The notes beneath the pieces were generated by a model. That model was not told where the DNA came from. It worked only from the letters and a program-made list of their open reading frames with translations, and made no database searches. Position numbers and translations under genes: made by a program. This document shows positions 54,854 to 64,000 of a DNA stretch of 64,000 nt, in pieces (position 1 is the first letter of the stretch; every line of letters starts with the position of its first letter). Origin of the DNA: Dendrolimus kikuchii (taxonomy: Eukaryota > Arthropoda > Insecta > Lepidoptera > Lasiocampidae); contig CM034390.1 of NCBI GenBank assembly GCA_019925095.2, positions 285,501 through 349,500 of the forward strand, read 5' to 3'.

Positions 54854-55100
54854 GACGGCCTCTGTGGTTGAGCGGGCTAAGTCTTTGCCGGCGTACCTCA
54901 CTGCAACGCAGAGGCTCCGGGTTCGATTCCTGGTATAGTAAATTTCGGAAACGTATTTTCTCCGTTATTTACTATGGTCTGGGTGTCTGGGATCGGCCCC
55001 AGAGTAGTCCGTTGTATATTACTCATAACACAAGCGTAACTTGCTTAATTTGGGGATATACAATGTGTGTGTTTGTCTGCCGATTATTATTATTATTACA
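54854..55100 (+). mobile_element. tRNA-derived SINE, copy 2
   Basis: Intact A and B boxes; (ATT)n tail. Confidence 0.88.
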
Positions 55101-55829
55101 TTTTATTGCATTCTTGTAGTACCCATAATAACATTTTAGTAGTTGTCTTTATTTTCAAATTTCTATAACAATCGAAGCGGACATTAACGTGAGGTTTATT
55201 GCGCGGATCATAAATTTTGTTATTACACTTTTTATTTCAAAACCTCCTTACAAATTACATAAACAGAGGATATAAATCAAGCGATCATCGATAATGTTTT
55301 AGGAGGCTATAAAGAAGATGATTTCATAAAGCCCACGGGTGAGGGTGGAGGGTACCGCGTCAGCACCCGACGAGCCCAAACACCGACCACCTTGCAAGCA
55401 ATAAAACCGAATTTAATCCCCTCTTTTATGGAAGTCCGATAAGATCGAATTGTTGGAAAATTGAACAGACGGCAAAAGTTTATAGGAGCTGCATACGTCT
55501 AGTTATCGCAGCGGACAACGAACTACTGACCAGCGGTGTGTAACTCCTGAGTGATTAACTCAAAAGATATATATCCGACGCGAAGAGTGATTAGATCTGT
55601 ATATCACTTGCGTTCAAAATGTGTCTTTATATCTTTAACTCTTCAGTTCATTCCTGTTCCACGCGATGGCTATAGATCCGAATGAGAAGAAACTAGAAAG
55701 AAAAGGGAAAGAATGATTAGCACGCGCACTGCGCATGCGTAGTAAGTGAACGAGGAAACCGAATAAAATAGCAAGCCAAAATAAATCGTAACACTATAGT
55801 TTTATGGTGTAATTTTGTTTTAATGTAAT
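55101..55829. other. unique sequence
   Basis: No gene. Words around 55565-55650 (AAGATATATATC, GAGTGATTAG) resemble the hairpin at 56449-56493. Confidence 0.45.
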
Positions 55830-55842
55830 TAATTTTATTATA

Positions 55843-56308
55843 CGCGGTGCTGGTACCTACGCTCACGTATGGAAGCGAGAGTTGTTTATGGAAGAGAGAG
55901 CATGAAAGTAGAGTAAACGCGGTCGAGATGCGAGCACTGCGCAAAATCTGCGGAGTGACGCTCGCGGACCGCGTTCGTAATACCGAAGTAAGAAAGAGAG
56001 TTGGTCTAAAAAAGAGTGTCGGGGTGAAGGTAAGGAAAGGAATGCTCCGGTGGTTCGGGCATGTGGAAAGAATGCATGATGAAAGAATGACTAAACAGAT
56101 ATACAATGCAAAAGTGGATGGATGCAGAAGTCGTGGAAGGCCACGACACACCTTCCATGATCAAATTGATCGTGCTTAAGAACAGACGAGTGTGCCTGAC
56201 AAGAGTTATGAATGTTAAAGAAGCAAGTGAGGTGTGTAAGAATAGGCCTAAATGGCGCTCTGTTGTTCGTGCCTACCCCGCAAGGGAACTGGCGAGAAGT
56301 TATGTATG
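55843..56308 (+). mobile_element. RTE-clade LINE 3' end, copy 18 (longest plus-strand copy)
   Basis: Perfect 13-bp target duplication TAATTTTATTATA at 55830-55842 and 56309-56321. Reads VPTLTYGSES through RWFGHVERM to YPARELA. A deletion of about 25 bp near 56174 shifts the frame, and the usual stop TGA is AGA. Confidence 0.92.
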
Positions 56309-56321
56309 TAATTTTATTATA

Positions 56322-56694
56322 TTTTTCACTATTTGTTAATATTTTTTTCATATCAGTTTATCATTATATCACTCACAGATAATAACTCATCTTGTCTGCA
56401 ATTGACACTGACACTATTCACTGTAAAGATAAAGAGTTAAAGATATAAAAGAGTGATATATATCTTTGTATCAAAAAGATATGTATCACTCTTTTCTTCT
56501 TGGTGAGTGATTTCTCCCATGACTACTACTGACTAGCGCAGCGCGGGAGCGCAATTAGGCACTTGTTAATAATAGCTCTATCTCGCTCGCACATCGTCCG
56601 TCCCGCTCACACACTGTGCTATACCTTCCACTAGCAGTACGACTTGTTAATGTTTGTCCTTCAGGTTACAGTTTCCAAAATAAATCGTAAATTT
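56322..56694. other. unique sequence with a hairpin
   Basis: A 19-bp stem (56449-56467 with 56475-56493, one mismatch) has a 7-base loop. No gene. Confidence 0.5.
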
Positions 56695-56912
56695 GACGGC
56701 CTCTGTGGTTGAGCGGGCTAAGCCTTTGCCGGCCTACCTCACTTCAACGCAGAGGCTCCGGGTTCGATTCCTGGTATAGTAGATTTCGGAAACGTATTTT
56801 CTCCGTTATTTACTATGGTCTGGGTGTTTGGGATCGGCCCCAGAGTAGTCCGTTGGATATTACCCATAACACAAGCGTAACTTGCTTAATTTGGGGATAT
56901 ATAATGTGTGTT
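56695..56912 (+). mobile_element. tRNA-derived SINE, copy 3
   Basis: A and B boxes intact; the tail is replaced by an A-run. Confidence 0.87.
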
Positions 56913-57036
56913 AAAAAAAAAATCAGTTCACATCAGCACTCGACAATGAATACTACTTTCTGCCATCTGAAGCATCATTTAACCTCTAGCTCTCGCTGCT
57001 AAAAGTTTTTTTTAAATGTCACTTATGGCCGACTAC

Positions 57037-57199
57037 TTTTTTTTTTATTGAAAGAGATCAGCAGACAGGCAGACGGCCCACTTGATAGAAAGCGGTTACC
57101 ATCGCCTATGGACATTTGCAACACCAAAGTTGCTACAAATGCGCTGCTGCTCTCGTAAGGGAGACTGGAACCTGGTCACTAATGCCGGAACACAACTCA
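57037..57199 (-). mobile_element. SIDE, 5'-truncated
   Basis: Poly-T start to CCGGAACACAACTCA. Confidence 0.9.
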
Positions 57200-57372
57200 T
57201 TTTTAGCTAGTTGCTGGGGAGTTTCTTGCCGCTTCTTCTCCTTCACAGCAATAACACGTTGCGAAGCGGTGTACATAGAATAGGAAGTAAAATTAAATTT
57301 TTAATTATATGTATGACCTTCAAAAAGTGTTGCCCAGTGGAACTTATTTTGAATAAATACTACTGAATTTGA
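57200..57372 (+). mobile_element. LINE-type 3' end
   Basis: GAGTTTCTTGCCGCTTCTTC...ATTTTGAATAAATACTACTG is a common insect LINE 3' UTR pattern (from memory). Related words occur in the PLE 3' UTR. Confidence 0.45.
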
Positions 57373-57636
57373 ATTTAAGTGCTCAAATGTTTAAATACAT
57401 TACCTGTGGTGAATGGTATTTTCATGGTTGTAGGGAGTTTTGGGCGGGAACTGAAAGGAGATGTTGTGCTGTGCAGTTTTATTTTCTAAAAATGTGTAAA
57501 ATTACTCTAAAATGAACAATAGTTGTAGGATATTGATAGTTTTTGGGTAGTAATTATGTGTTTTGTGAGAAATGTGAACTGTATAGTCAAATGTGGCCTT
57601 TTGAGTTGTCACAAGAACTCCGTTGAATGGCACCAG
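57373..57636. other. unique sequence
   Basis: Nothing recognised. Confidence 0.4.
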
Positions 57637-58045
57637 CAGATTGCCTACAGTTCAGCTGTGCTACACATAGGCTTATGAAAAGGAAGACACTGTATTGTAA
57701 ACTAAGATCTGGCTTAAAGGCCAAGCCATAAAATCCAAAAAAAAATCAGTAAATACGTCGCCATGGCAACGAGAATGACATGGCAGATAACTTTTGCGTT
57801 GCTCTCGTGGTTAGTTCCACCTCTAGTTTGCTAGATGGCGTTACGAGTATTTATCACTTCATGACATACATATTCGTTTTCAATGCGAGCGAAGCCGCGA
57901 AGAAAACCAAGGATTCCATACATACATACATAACCTACAGTTCAGCTGCGCTGCACATAGGCTTAAGAAAAGGAAGAAACTGTATTGTAAACTAAGATCT
58001 GGCTTAAAGGCCTAGCTGCCAAGTCATAAACTTAAAAAAAAAATC
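57637..58045 (+). repeat. direct repeat pair (family L)
   Basis: 57637-57742 and 57930-58042 match closely (GTAAACTAAGATCTGGCTTA), both ending in an A-run. The second is preceded by (CATA)n. Probably 3' ends of a retroposon. Confidence 0.55.
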
Positions 58046-58296
58046 ATGGTTGTAATTTAAGATCAGCCCAAATGTTTCAAGTAAAAGTTAAAATTTGACA
58101 TAAGCTCCACATAAGTAATGTCAAAATCAAACGATAGTAAGGCAAGTGAATGAGTAGTAGTGACATATAAGAATCGGCCGTCAGTAGTATTATAGCATGT
58201 AAGTTGAAAATAAGCAATTTTGACATAAACAGTTGTTTATAATAAAACTACGTTTTAACGGTTTTAAGCGCGGTAATTCTATTTGATTTTGGTTTT

Positions 58297-58338
58297 TTCC
58301 GACGTTTCGGCCACTTTTCAGTGGCCGTGATCACGGAA
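58297..58338 (-). ncRNA. hammerhead-like motif, PLE copy 7
   Basis: Complete version with GAAA loop; located in the sense-oriented terminal block. Confidence 0.48.
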
Positions 58339-58555
58339 GACAAAGATGTCAAGTGTCAACGAGTATTGTTAAAGTTTTATTTAGCCTACCGCCAACTTGT
58401 TCATTTTAATTTTGTTTATGGTTATTATTTACTCTATGGGAGCCTAATCTAATTTACTACCGCTTCGCAACATGTTATGGCTTGAAGAGAAGAAGCGGCG
58501 CAAGAAACTCTTCAGCAAACATGCCTAGCTCTAATAATATTAAAATGGGTGGAAG

Positions 58556-58767
58556 GAAAAATAAAAGTAATTATCAGTCAAGTTGGTTTGTGTTCCGTTG
58601 TACGCAGAAAGAGCTCACAGTGTCTTGAGGTCTGGCAGCTGGGTTTGGGTCTTAATAGTTTTGATAATTGGATCCCAAACAGGTGGTACTTGCCAACCAT
58701 CTTCTCTATTGAAATTTGGGTGTTTTTTGATTTAGATAGCCTCACGCATCATTCTAGGTATGAAACG
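58556..58767 (-). pseudogene. PLE GIY-YIG endonuclease C-terminal fragment
   Basis: The minus strand reads MMREAI, a stop in place of the expected Glu, then IKKHPNFNREDGW and V-W-D-P. A short deletion shifts the end. The REAI-E-I signature supports the PLE assignment. Confidence 0.8.
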
Positions 58768-58909
58768 GTTGGGTTTATCCAGCGTGTGTTCACAACGTCG
58801 GAAAAAACCAAAATCAAATAAAATTACCGCGCTTAAAACCGTTAAAACGTAGTTTTATTCTGTATACAAGTCGCGAAAACTTAAGAAAATATTATATAAA
58901 CAGTTGTTT

Positions 58910-59269
58910 TTAATATTTTACGACACTTAAACACTAGGGTCTCCAGAATGGTGGTATTTTTGTTAATTTTGGGTAAAAATGGGTTTGGTGTAATAAACAT
59001 CTCGAGTTGGTTTTAAAACTAAGAAACATTCCGTATTTATGCTAGTGAACATTAACTTTATGACAAGTCGGTCGTGTGCCGCGAGCCTTATATTAACCCT
59101 GGATGCCGATGAGTGGGAAATGATGATTTGACATTTTATTCAGTTACAGCTGTTTTATGGGCGACGGCCCGGGGGAGTAATAAAAGAGTGTTGAAACCTC
59201 AATGACGAGGCAACATTTTTGAAGTGAAATTTCTTTACAATCGTTGTGATTTGAAACTCGATGAAAGGA
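58910..59269. other. unique sequence
   Basis: Nothing recognised. Confidence 0.45.
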
Positions 59270-59682
59270 AAAACCGACTTCAAAAACTAAAAAGTATAAA
59301 ATAACTTATTTCTAAAGCTATTATTATTAATATATATATTATCTAAAACATCTTGAAGTCGGTGCAAAGTAAGACGTAGAAATTACTATATTTTGAAAAT
59401 TACTTTTTAGTGTCTAGCTATGTATGGGTAGACCTACGAAAGGTGCCGCGCTCCTTAAAAAATATAGGTCCCAAGAAACGGGTACAAAAAAATGTTCGTA
59501 AAATGAAAACTACTGGGCCAAACTATGTTAAATTTTTAGCGGGCCAAATGGCAACTATTCCGCATCAAACTAAAGAAGAATCACGTAAATCGGATCATAA
59601 ATCTCAGCGTAATCGGTGTACATACATAAAAAAATACCAATCAAGTTGAGAACCTCCTCTTTTTGGAAGTCGGTTAAAAATC
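59270..59682 (+). mobile_element. MITE-like element (family H), copy 3
   Basis: AAACCGACTTCAAAAA start and GAAGTCGGTTAAAAA end, without the internal duplication. Confidence 0.75.
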
Positions 59683-59809
59683 CAAAAGAGAATATTGCAT
59701 AAAAGGAGACTCCGTAACACATTGCAATATAAGACAATACAACCATAAAATTCTCCATAACCTTAAATAGACCCTCTCAAAGAATATTGCTCAACATAAT
59801 CCCTCATTA

Positions 59810-60143
59810 ATTCTGAAAGAGAGTGTCGGGGTGAAGGTAAGGAAAGGAATGCTCCGGTGGTTCGGGCATGTGGAAAAAATGACTAAACAGATATACAATG
59901 CAATAGTGAATGGATGCAGAAGTCGTGGAAGGCCTCGACACACCTTCCACGATCAAATTGATCGTGTACTAGCAGAAGGTGATGTTAGGAGCCTTAAATA
60001 CAGACGAGCGTGCATGACAAGAGCTATGAATGTCAAAGAAGCAAGTTAGGTGTGTAAGAATAAGCCTAAATGGCGCTCTGTTTTTCGTGCCTACCCCGCA
60101 AGGGAACTGGCGTGAAGTTATGTATGTATGTATGTATGTATGT
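59810..60143 (+). mobile_element. RTE-clade LINE 3' end, copy 19
   Basis: Flanked by a 14-bp duplication with one mismatch (ATAATCCCTCATTA at 59796-59809). Frame from ESVGVKVRKGMLRWFGHVE, with one stop before VCKNK. Confidence 0.9.
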
Positions 60144-60157
60144 ATAATCCCCCATTA

Positions 60158-60639
60158 CATTTATACTTTTAAACTCATCGACAAAAATGGTGCGGTCTAA
60201 CGGGTAATAATACAAGTAATTCACTGTGAAAAGCAATCAAGCTTTATTCGTCGTTTTTCCCATCTAAGAAGTTTCCCGTCGTAAAGTTGGTGGGACGCGG
60301 GTGAGGGGGGGGGGGGGACAGCGGGGCTAGCGGGTCATCTATCATCCGCGGATCTCGCATTTTTATTCGCGGAGACAGATAATTTACCCCATAGGGTAAT
60401 AATGGCCAGTAACGGGTGATTAAATGGATTTACGTAAAGCCAACGTGTTATAAATGACTCCTGGGGTCTGAAGCGGCCGCTTTTGTAGAATAAGAGTGCG
60501 GGAAGTGAAATGAACTGAGATAATTTTTATCCAATTAGAATTCAAAAAAGTTATCTGTCAGAATGTAGTGTTATTCAATTAAAATCAGTTACAATTATGA
60601 ACTCGCAGCCTTTTACATTTTGTACGAACGTACATCCCT
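60158..60639. other. unique sequence
   Basis: Contains a poly-G tract at about 60306-60318. No gene. Confidence 0.45.
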
Positions 60640-60842
60640 TGTTCCCTTGCGGGGTAGGCACGAACAACAGAGCGTCATTTAGCCTTATTCTTACACACCT
60701 CACTTGCTTCTTTGACATTCATAGCTCTTGTCATGCACGCTCGTCTGTTCTTAAGGCTCCTGACATCACCTTCTGCTAGTACACGATCAATTTGATCATG
60801 GAAGGTGTGTCGTGGCCTTCCACGACTTCTGCATCCATCCAC
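60640..60842 (-). mobile_element. RTE-clade LINE fragment, copy 20
   Basis: Starts at TTCCCTTGCGGGG; the last ~12 bases and tail are missing. Confidence 0.85.
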
Positions 60843-61464
60843 ATAATTTATTTTAAATCATTATTATTCTTATTTTAATAAATACGTTGTTTTATCTATA
60901 TTTTTCTTTCAATTTTATCACTAAACCACAAATTGACAAAACTATCGATAACGCTTATCGACAGCAATAATGCGCATCACTATGCCCGCCCATAAGGCCC
61001 GTGAGTGGAAGAGAGAGCGAAATACTCGCTTCACCGCTCCGATTATTATATGACCTAAACTGCACGGACAAAATAATTCAACAAATATAGTAGTTCTAAG
61101 TTTCACAATGTATTTAAAGAGGAAATAGAGAATTATATTGTATTTTGATAATTACAAAAGGTTACGGGCCATTGAGGCGTTGTTTGTGTTAAGCCCTCGC
61201 GCTTTCTTAAGAAGCAGCGCCTCACAAACATAGCGTGTAACAAGTGAAACTCGCGGCTTTGATGTGAGAGCAGAAAAGGTCTCTTTATAAATAAGAATTA
61301 TTATTTATTGGCGGTGCTCGCTCCTTCTCTTTGAACGTTTAATGTGTTTGATGCTTTTATTAAGTTTCTTCCGAAGGTTTCGTCTTTGAAATAGACGCGT
61401 GGCATTTACTTGTAAACGGTTTGAATGTCGCCAAGGACTGGCAGGGCTGGTACTCCGTCAACTG
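60843..61464. other. unique sequence
   Basis: Nothing recognised. Confidence 0.45.
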
Positions 61465-62166
61465 GGTTTGTTTGTTTGTTTAAATGCGCTAATCTCAAGA
61501 ACCGCTGGTCCGATTTGAAAAATTTTTTCAGTGTTGCATAGTTCATTTATCGAGGAAGGCTATAGGCTATATTATATTTTCTAAAAAATTAGGGATCCTT
61601 ACTAAAAGTTCAATAATGTAACCCGAGGTGTAAAAAAATGACCCGAAAATGTCCTTACACGGCGTGCGCTGCGAAAGCTATTGATTATAGAACAAAACAA
61701 TGTACTACCACTTTGCAGAACATATAATTGTCTACAAAAAATATCGCGTAACCATATGTCTAACTATTGTAGTTATCTCACAATAAGTGTATTTTTTAAA
61801 TAATTAAAATGCAGTCGCTTCAAAAGCTCTTTATTTTGTACCTTGGTATTAATCATTATCAAAATAAATTACTCCATATTCAAGACGAATTCAATACCTT
61901 TCTAGAACTTTTTGAATGATTCAATTCGGACGTTTCATTCAAAAGATTAGTGTTGTAGCCAAATATATTAATATTGCTTGATTGAACGCGCTAATCTCAG
62001 GAACTACTGGTCTGATTTGAAACATTCTTTCAGTGTTAGATAGCCCATTTATCGAGGAAGGCTATAGGCTATATATCATCACGCTAAGACCAATAGGAGC
62101 GGAGCACCAATGAAGAATGTTTCAAAATCGGAGGGTTTTGAAAGCAAATTCCACGCGCCAACGACG
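61465..62166 (+). mobile_element. composite Helitron, copy without unit E
   Basis: 5' end truncated. Interior as in 51364-52020, with the second start-like segment at about 61967 and a longer 3' region ending near GCAAATTCCACGCG. No CTAG end. Confidence 0.72.
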
Positions 62167-62186
62167 AAGTGTCGTTGTCGCGTGGC
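62152..62186. repeat. GC-rich hairpin at the Helitron edge
   Basis: CCACGCGCCAACGAC pairs with GTCGTTGTCGCGTGG with one mismatch, around GAAGT. ACGAAGTGTCG also has its complement at 62221-62231. Confidence 0.6.
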
Positions 62187-62371
62187 GGGAACGCTGAGTG
62201 AACTTGAATAAATCCACCTGACGACACTTCGTATAAAATTATATTGGTATAGTGATAACCCTATAAAACAAAATATACGAGTGAAATGAAAATTAATATA
62301 TTTATATCAAATGGAATCTATCACCGCTTCCAAAGCAATTTTTGTTTGTTCGTGCAGTTTGTACTAGTAGT

Positions 62372-62475
62372 GTCTAGTTATATTTGTACCTATGTTATAC
62401 GTGCTTGTATAGTTCTAATAAATTCTATAGTAATTCCAACGGCATTTTAATTCGAGTCCTGCGCAACTCGTAACA
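62372..62475 (+). mobile_element. LTR fragment (family G), 3' end
   Basis: Contains AATAAA (about 62418) and CTCGTAACA followed by ATAT. Confidence 0.75.
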
Positions 62476-62639
62476 ATATATATACGTTAGGGTGGTTTCA
62501 ACAAACAACAACAAACTTTGTAAACAGATTGAGAGACAACAGTTCTTAAAATAGTAATTTATTATTAGATAGCGCACAGATGGCAGCTTTCACTTAATTT
62601 ATAACTTTAAACAATCAATTCTTGTATATCATTATATGC

Positions 62640-62800
62640 AAAATTCTTCTGTTCGTATGTATGTCACTGAACTCCTCCTAAACCGCGAGACTGATTTTGA
62701 TGAATTCTTTTGTTTGTGTTCAAGTGAATTCGAGATTGGTTTAGATTCACAATTGGATCCGGTAGGTTGCGTTGAAATCGGGTACTATGTTTTTAAAGAT
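62640..62800 (+). mobile_element. Helitron fragment, family of 5319-5842
   Basis: GATTCACAATTGGATCCGGT and neighbouring words match the minus strand of 5319-5842. The 91-codon frame here (62636-62911) is therefore not called a gene. Confidence 0.5.
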
Positions 62801-62929
62801 TTTTGTGTTTATTTGAGTAGATTCCTCTGTGATTTAAATCCTCAATTAGACCCGAGCCCGCTAGAAAAGATGTATTTATTACGTGTGTATTGTAAACACG
62901 ATTTTGATTAAATTTTGTACGTAGGTTTT

Positions 62930-63260
62930 GTGTCTTAAGTTTATGTATGTAGGTGAGGACGCAATCAAGCAATCTCCGCGGGTAGGGGGTTATGTGCTCA
63001 ATGTATGGCCATCCCTTATTCCCCAATTAAGAACTGGTGCCCGGAGAATAAAGAACCTTGCATTTACCTCGCAGTCAGCCACCAGCCCACGACAGCGCTG
63101 GTTCAGGGTTCTGGCGTTGCTTTCTAACGTGGTGATAAAGGTGGCAAAGTCCTTCTACACGAGCCCCGGGACGCAAGGGACGCAGATACACTGATCACTT
63201 AAGTTTATTTATGGTTGAGGCGAATGTCCTAGTAATTAACTACTGGACGCGGAAATCTTC
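62930..63260. other. unique sequence
   Basis: The 88-codon plus-strand frame (62928-63194) has no recognisable domain. Confidence 0.4.
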
Positions 63261-63503
63261 GACAGCCTCTGTGGTTGAGCGGGCTAAGCCTTTGCCGGCG
63301 TACCTCACTGCAACGCAGAGGCTCCGGGTTCGATTCCTGGTATAGTAAATTTCGGAAACGTATTTTCTCCGTTATTTACTATGGTTTGGGTGTCTGGGAT
63401 CGGCCCCAGAGTAGTCCGTTGTATATTACCTATAACACAAGCGTAACTTGCTTAATTTGGGGGTATACAATGTGTGTGTTTGTCTGTCGATTATTATTAT
63501 TAT
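63261..63503 (+). mobile_element. tRNA-derived SINE, copy 4
   Basis: Intact A and B boxes; (ATT)n tail at 63490-63502. Confidence 0.88.
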
Positions 63504-64000
63504 ACTGTATGTCTTTCAAGACCACGGGCCATAAAAATGGCCCGGACTTTTGGGGGGCTTGCGTGGGGCCGTGGGAAGGCCAACACGTAGAGGCCCCTTG
63601 ACAAATTTAATGTAAATGTGGCGTGACACTGACCTGAATTATTATTATTATTATTATATGTGTATTTATGCGGATGCGATTCTAGTCCACGTGCGTCGCG
63701 GTAGCGTGGCGTTTGGCAACGTACTGAACTCACGCGCCGAGCGAGCGGCACGGGGTTGCAAGACGCTATAAACCCAAGACACTATTGGTAGTTGGGAAAT
63801 AAGTGGCGCCAGCAGTAGCTGTATTCTCTGAAAAATCAAGAACTTGAACAAACCTCGGTCGCCCAGATGTAATAGTAAAAGTATTTAAAAGCCTGTATAT
63901 AACTCTCGGTATGTACAGGTGGCTGTTCTTTTAAATACTTTCGTAATTTATATTCCGTTCCGGTGAGAATAATGCGCAAACTCGGAGCACCTATAAAGAC
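63504..64000. other. unique sequence with inverted repeats
   Basis: CGGGCCATAAAAATGGCCCG stem at about 63525-63544, (ATT)n at about 63640-63656, and AAAGTATTTAAAAG / CTTTTAAATACTTT near 63880 and 63928. No gene. Confidence 0.45.

Larger units (their letters stand above)
58239..58895 (-). mobile_element. Penelope-like element, best copy (copy 7)
   Basis: 657 bp with a perfect 14-bp target duplication ATAAACAGTTGTTT at 58225-58238 and 58896-58909. On the minus strand, in order: an inverted terminal piece (58790-58895), a GIY-YIG remnant, 3' UTR, then the full terminal block (58239-58400). Confidence 0.9.

Noticed and set aside
62636..62911. 91-codon plus-strand frame.
   Set aside because: Overlaps a Helitron family also present at 5319-5842, where the same frame is not open.
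63795..63830. A retroviral-type primer-binding site (TGGCGCCAGCAG).
   Set aside because: No LTR end lies directly upstream and no coding region follows within the window.

Overview
The window looks like gene-poor, repeat-saturated intergenic DNA from an insect, most likely a moth or butterfly. The evidence is AT-rich sequence, no host exon I can support, and many interleaved transposable-element families of lepidopteran type: Helitrons ending in CTAG, RTE-clade tails of (ATGT)n, piggyBac and mariner remnants, an R1-clade LINE tail, and a tRNA-derived SINE. Species and family names are from memory of such repeats, not from a search.

Only one long protein is intact. It is a 990-codon endonuclease plus reverse transcriptase of a non-LTR retrotransposon (30371-33343, inside an element of about 3.6 kb at 29792-33408). 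Most of the other open frames in the window lie inside repeats. The commonest repeat, about 28 copies of a 310-330 bp element on both strands, is a deletion derivative of this LINE: its 5' half matches the LINE 5' UTR and its last ~115 bp match the LINE 3' end. I call it SIDE (short internally deleted element); the LINE is its probable enzyme source.

A second retroelement group is Penelope-like (PLE). Two copies keep the C-terminal part of a GIY-YIG endonuclease frame on the minus strand. Seven to eight copies keep a terminal-repeat block that is often present a second time in inverted orientation, with target duplications of 9-14 bp. Inside this block lies a conserved 42-nt motif with the layout of a hammerhead ribozyme but an altered core.

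Other layers: about 20 copies of the 3' end of an RTE-clade LINE, several with 11-14 bp target duplications; a second RTE-like family; nine LTR fragments of one family (TG...CA ends, ATAT target) and one LTR-like unit of another; four copies of a tRNA-derived SINE; Helitrons including a composite Helitron-in-Helitron and a head-to-tail tandem pair; three or more MITE-like inverted-repeat families; two mariner pseudogenes; and one piggyBac C-terminal remnant.

Layout: 1-6.9 kb PLE, SIDE, Helitron and RTE; 7-10 kb hairpin MITE, LTR, RTE; 10-13.4 kb mostly unique; 13.4-24.8 kb dense nesting, with piggyBac and R1 remnants near 20-21 kb; 24.8-25.4 kb mariner; 25.4-27.8 kb unique; 28-29.7 kb LTR/Helitron/PLE; 29.8-33.4 kb the LINE; 33.7 kb a near-perfect 63-bp hairpin; 35-48 kb mixed nesting; 49 kb second mariner; 51-57 kb Helitrons, SINE and RTE; 58.2-58.9 kb best PLE copy; 59-64 kb MITE, RTE, Helitron, LTR and SINE.
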